A program made the position numbers and the translations under genes. A stretch of DNA of 64,000 bases, from NCBI RefSeq assembly GCF_036417845.1, contig NW_027118693.1, positions 4,536,001 through 4,600,000 on the forward strand, given 5' to 3'. This DNA is from Apteryx mantelli. Its lineage: Eukaryota; Chordata; Aves; Apterygiformes; Apterygidae. Below the pieces are notes generated by a model that was given only the letters and a program-made list of their open reading frames with translations, had not been told where the DNA came from and ran no database searches. Each line of letters starts with the position of its first letter. Positions within the stretch are counted from its first letter, which is position 1. Shown piece after piece: positions 59,895-64,000 of this stretch.

Positions 59895-60842
59895 TCAGAA
59901 GGAAAAACATTTTCTGGAGATTATCACACTTCTCTTCAAGCCCACCTTGAGAGCTTTCTTCATCTGCTCATTCCTCAGGCTGAAAATGAAGGGGCTCATC
60001 AGAGGAGTTACCACTGTGTTGAGCAGGGCCACCATTTTGTAATAGGAAGTGTGGTGACCTGAAGGCTGCACATACTGGAAGATGCAGCTACCGTAGCCCA
60101 AGATGACAATGGTGAAGTGAGAGGAGCATGTAGAAAATGCCTTGTTCCGTGATGAAGCTGAGGGCAACCTAAGGATGGTGTTAATGATGTATAGGTAGGA
60201 CATTGCTGTCATGACCAGTGAGCCAAAGATGATGATGAAAGAGTTCACGAAATTTATCAGCTCCACAATCTGTGTGTCTGCACAGGACAGCTTGATCAAA
60301 AGCACACCGTCACAGAAGAAGTGGTCAATACGATTGGCATTGCAGAAGGGCAGCCTGACAACTAGGACAGTGGGGACAATGGTGGCCAGGAAGCCTGAAG
60401 TCCATGACCCCAACAGGAGCTGAACACAAAGCTGACTGTTCATGAGCATGGGGTACTGAAGAGGGTAGCATATGGCCACATAACGGTCGTAGGACATGAC
60501 AGCAAGAAGGACAAACTCGTTGACACCCAAGAAGGTGAAGAAATACAACTGAGTTAAGCAAGCTGGGTAGGAGATGGCTTTGTTGCCCATCAACAGGCTT
60601 GCTACTGTTTTGGGTATGATGGATGTAGCGATGAAGATCTCCAAAGAGGAGAGGTTGCAGAGGAAAAAGTACATAGGTCTGTGGAGGTCTCGGTCAGAAA
60701 GAACGAGGGCAATGATCAGCAGGTTTCCAGCTAAGATCACCAGGTAGGAAGCCAGGAAAGTGATTGCTATTAGGTACTCCTGATGGTGGAGGGAGGGGAA
60801 GCCCAAGAGAAGGAACTCTGTGACAGTCGTATGGTTCAACAT
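59895..60842 (-). CDS. Olfactory receptor, OR6-like, TM7 SP motif (315 aa)
   Basis: An open single-exon odorant receptor. I chose the ATG at 60840-60842 (MLNHTTVTEF, NHT glycosylation site at 3-5) because a strong acceptor (pyrimidine tract ending TCACTGCAG at about 60860) lies between it and the ATG at 60902, so the 20 extra residues would be intronic. Landmarks: GN in TM1 (39-40), HRPMYFF (54-60), MSYDRYVAIC with DRY at 119-121, LPFCNANRIDHFFCDG (164-179), NKAFSTCSSHFTIV (233-246) and TPLMSPFIFSLRN (279-291). The GYGSCIFQYVQPS segment and SLEI..IPK suggest the OR6 family, near OR6T or OR6X types. The Asn of the TM7 NPxxY-type motif, normally near-invariant, is Ser 283 (codon AGC for AAC). 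Otherwise normal in length and motif content. Confidence 0.93.
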   Translation of the reverse strand: MLNHTTVTEFLLLGFPSLHHQEYLIAITFLASYLVILAGNLLIIALVLSDRDLHRPMYFFLCNLSSLEIFIATSIIPKTVASLLMGNKAISYPACLTQLYFFTFLGVNEFVLLAVMSYDRYVAICYPLQYPMLMNSQLCVQLLLGSWTSGFLATIVPTVLVVRLPFCNANRIDHFFCDGVLLIKLSCADTQIVELINFVNSFIIIFGSLVMTAMSYLYIINTILRLPSASSRNKAFSTCSSHFTIVILGYGSCIFQYVQPSGHHTSYYKMVALLNTVVTPLMSPFIFSLRNEQMKKALKVGLKRSVIISRKCFSF

Positions 60843-61698
60843 ATCTGCAACTGAGCTGCAGTGAGTAAGAGAAGACGGTGAGTGGAGGAAACAATTCTTC
60901 ATAAGGTTAGAGGAAGTGGAGACAGATAGAAAAATGTAAAAGTATAAGAGAGATACATGGGGTTACTCACAAAAAGTCTGTAAGGAAAACAGAGAAGAGA
61001 GGAGAGGCACGGAGAAACAACACAGAGTAAGGAGACACCATTTCAAACAGTAACAACAAACTTAGTTTCTAGGTTAGAGTAGGAATCCACTATTAACAAC
61101 ATGTAAGTTTTTGCATTTGAGCTCCTCACCCAAGTGTCCTTTTATAGTCAATGCAGAAAAAAATAGACATTTCTCAGTCATTCTTTCTCTAGTCTATCTT
61201 AAACCTATATTTTCAGATGAGATAAAATGCATCCTGGAGAAAGATAAAACATCTCTTCAGACTGACATTAACCTTCTGATTTTAGATAAGGAATGGAAAG
61301 AAGGAAGAAGGAGAATGGTGACAAAGGAGGAGGTCAGTGGGAAGTAAAGGCAATGGAGGGAGAAAGCCAAAAAGAGATAAGATAAATATTCTATGATTCA
61401 AAATGTGGTCTTTCCCTCCAAGCTTGACCTATTCCCTATAGAGCAGAAATCTTTACAAAGAGACTCTTCTTCAGTTGCAGCAATCTTTCTTGCTGAGAAA
61501 TGGTTTTGATAAAACCTTCTGGCCACCAGAAGGAAAAATAAAAATGAATACAAGCAATAGAAAGGAGAGAGAAAAAAAAGAAAATCCTAGGAGACAAAAA
61601 GATATGTAGAGAAATTCATCAGTTGGGGATAAGAAAAAAAAAGCCCTACCTTGCAAAACAAATAAACAAGCAAACAAACAGAACTGCAGAAGACTTTT

Positions 61699-61720
61699 TG
61701 TGTGTGTGTGTGTGTGTGTG
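61699..61720 (+). repeat. (TG)n microsatellite
   Basis: About 11 TG units. Confidence 0.95.
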
Positions 61721-62040
61721 AACACTGGAAAGATGAAGCTTGGTTTGATATGGAGTCAGTCCTGAATTCATTACCTGAGGTCTTGAAGATGTTGAATTCT
61801 CTGTGCAGTCCTCTCAGGACAGTCTACCCCTATGTAGACCATCTCCTTTCCATCCTGCCGCTTTTGCTCACAGAACTTGTTTAAGCCCAAAAGAGAGAAC
61901 AAGACTACTCTGTGCTGCTTAGCTGGACCTGGCCAACAAGCTAAAGCAGAGGAAGGAGCAGAGACCCAGGCACATAGACACAGACTGGTCAGCAAGGTCT
62001 CATTGCCTGAGAAATATCACAGGCAAAGGAGGCCAGTCAC

Positions 62041-62096
62041 AGGCAGGCAGGCAGGCAGGCAGTCTAGGAACTCAGCAACAACAACAACAACAACAA
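62041..62096 (+). repeat. (AGGC)n followed by (CAA)n microsatellites
   Basis: Five to six AGGC units at 62041-62062, then about seven CAA units at 62075-62096. Confidence 0.95.
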
Positions 62097-64000
62097 TAAG
62101 AATCAAAGAAAAATGAGGTGAAATGCAGCAAAGCAGTTACTTACATTAATCTATGTGCAGGAAACACTATCAAGGGGAAATAGAAGGCCAGCAGAATTTC
62201 TGCAGACCATCATCTCCTTCCCTCTCCTCCCACTACCTTGAGAGAACAATCTGGCATGTCTCATTTCAAGGTTCTTGTAGAGCCTCTTTGAGTCAGCTGC
62301 TAATGCCGTTTGTTCTGATGCACTGTGCTGCCAGACAGAAGTAAGCTCTGAATTTTTTTTCCTTTCAAGTAAAACCACCCAAAGCCCTTTGGTATTCCCT
62401 GAAGAATCACGGTCCCCTGTGCTTTCCTGAGATGCTCCTCAGCAGAGTCGGTCTGAGAGGGTGACAGGACATTAATTAAAATGATAGCTGGTACCCAGGT
62501 GACCTAATCCCTGCAGAAATGTAGATCCATTTTGTGAAGCAGTCTAAGAGAGAGAAGCACCAATCTTAAAAGGTGCTATCAAGAAATGTAATTTGTGAAA
62601 GCAGTTTCTGTGGAGCATCATTCAACTTTTCGCAAAATGGATTTCTAAAGGAGATGAGAGGAAGAGATTCATCTTCTCTAAGGGCAGAGGGAGGCCTGAG
62701 TGACAGACTGACATCTAGGCATCTTCATTGCAGACCTCTGGGAGCTCTTCAGGGGTGAGACATTGGTTCCTAAGGGCCACCTGACTATCTTCTACCCCTC
62801 CAAAAGGAAGTATGAACCTGAGGGTTCAGAGTTATAACTGCCAACATAATGCAGACCTCTCTTACCATCTTAATGCATCTAAGTTAGGACTAGGCACCTC
62901 TGTTTTGACCTCTGAATTGTTCACCTAAAGTTCAGTGAGAGCAATCTCATCCGTGGTGACACTGAGCAAGGCTTTCCCTTTCCCTGAGTATAGGCAGGCT
63001 CTTAGTCCACCTTCTCTGTGCTCGGTGTGGACAGCCCCAGCAGAGCACAAGCCTCTGCCTGTAGGCTTGTCACTGAACTCCAGTGTTCCCAGGGCACTAT
63101 TTGACCCTGTTTCTCTTTAAGTTGGGCTCTAGATCTCTTCTTGTTTCAACCCATTTCTTCATTTTCCAATACATCCAGGGGGTGCAGAGGAGTGGCTGGA
63201 GTAGCCCAGTGTCCCCTCAGTTTCCTCACCAGTCTTTCAGGAAACATGTACTCGTGTCGTTGTGCTTCCAGCTGATGTATCACCTCGTGTAGGGTTGATG
63301 CACAGAGACATTTGGCCAGTCTTCCTGCATCTTGGGGTCCATTTTGACCACAGCACTTTGCTTGCAAAGGGTTTGTGTGAAGGATTTCTGAAAAATGTGT
63401 GCTATGAGTGATTGTCCATATGAACTATATCCACCTGTCTCTAGTGAGTGTGGTCATGTACACCAGTCAGGATGGCATTTTATCCACACTCAGCATCCTT
63501 CTGTAACTGTAAGGTTGAACAGAGAGCAGCTGTTCCTGGTGGGGGTCTCTGCTGGGCCAGTCTCCAATCACAGCTGGAGTAATGCTCCAGATGTGACCCC
63601 AGTTGTGGGAGCATTTGGCACCACCACAGCTATCCCCTGGGGTCATGGCTGGTGCTGCTGGGTGGTGGGAAGCACCACCAACCGCAGCTCACAGCTCTGG
63701 GTGCACAGGGGCGCACACAAGTGGTGCTGGGACCCCTCCTTCCCCATGGGACCAAACCAGGAGGACAAGGGGTCCAAAGGGCTCTGGGGAACCTGATGGG
63801 GAGACAGAAAGAGTGGAGGAGGCTTGGGAGAGCTGTTACTAGACAGAAGTGGGTGAGGAGCAGGAGGAGGGCCCGTGACACCCAAGGAAGTGACCAAGAG
63901 GTGGAGCTCAGTACTGAACTGATCAGCTAGGGTTTTCTTCATTGCTTTCACTGCCTGTAGAGCAAGTGTGAAGCTTTCATCACTGAGGCAACTGCTGTCC

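Larger units (their letters stand above)
60843..64000. other. Spacer upstream of the last OR, no gene recognised
   Basis: The first part likely holds the non-coding exon and promoter of the OR at 59895-60842. Microsatellites: (TG)n at 61699-61720, (AGGC)n at 62041-62062 and (CAA)n at 62075-62096. The stretch 62892-62952 shares diverged text with 36969-37029 and may be an old repeat. The open frames near 63395-63950 have no recognisable motifs. Confidence 0.5.

Noticed and set aside
63395-63951. Overlapping 80-130 codon frames near the right edge
   Set aside because: No motifs, both strands open at once, and no splice or start context that favours one of them.

Overview
This window looks like vertebrate nuclear DNA, most probably from a bird. 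At least six LINE fragments of the CR1 family share the avian-type 3' end (repeated ATTCTGTG-like octamers after a GGAAGGGACCTCTGGAG-like block). There are two kinds of endogenous retrovirus, several microsatellites, large intergenic spaces and a cluster of single-coding-exon olfactory receptor (OR) genes. A crocodilian or turtle cannot be fully excluded from sequence alone.

Layout. Positions 1-1806 hold a 65-bp tandem satellite (24 regular monomers, then decayed ones). It abuts a broken class I (gamma-like) endogenous retrovirus at about 1807-6902. The same satellite reappears in inverted orientation at 6903-7073, followed by a solitary LTR on the minus strand (7074-7652). From 8.1 kb on the window is an OR cluster. 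OR loci lie at 8165-9120 (-, pseudogene, OR11A-like), 15383-16318 (-, intact, OR14-like), 30204-31178 (-, intact, OR6-like), 39001-40065 (+, open, OR6-like, unusual residues and a long tail), 46922-47884 (-, pseudogene, OR11A-like), 55980-56400 (+, deleted remnant, OR11A-like) and 59895-60842 (-, intact, OR6-like). A decayed, inverted relative of the 65-bp satellite lies at 20.99-21.7 kb. A partial class III (ERV-L-like) retrovirus lies at 23.3-26.3 kb.

How it fits together. The ORs are odorant-sensing seven-helix G-protein-coupled receptors. Members of three subfamilies are interleaved on both strands, as expected for a cluster shaped by duplication, inversion and loss. The two larger OR11A-like pseudogenes sit in a visible duplication: about 8.2-11.6 kb matches about 46.9-50.2 kb in the same orientation. 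A CR1 with a 9-bp target-site duplication landed in only the first copy. Three or four of seven ORs look potentially functional.

The window contains no convincing new molecular system. The most unusual items are the satellite that changes orientation at two separate loci, a pair of about 157-bp foldback elements just downstream of two OR6-like genes, and changes at core receptor motifs in two otherwise open ORs (DRY to DTY with a 40-residue tail; TM7 NP to SP). Homology calls rest on remembered family motifs and by-eye alignment; no database search was run.
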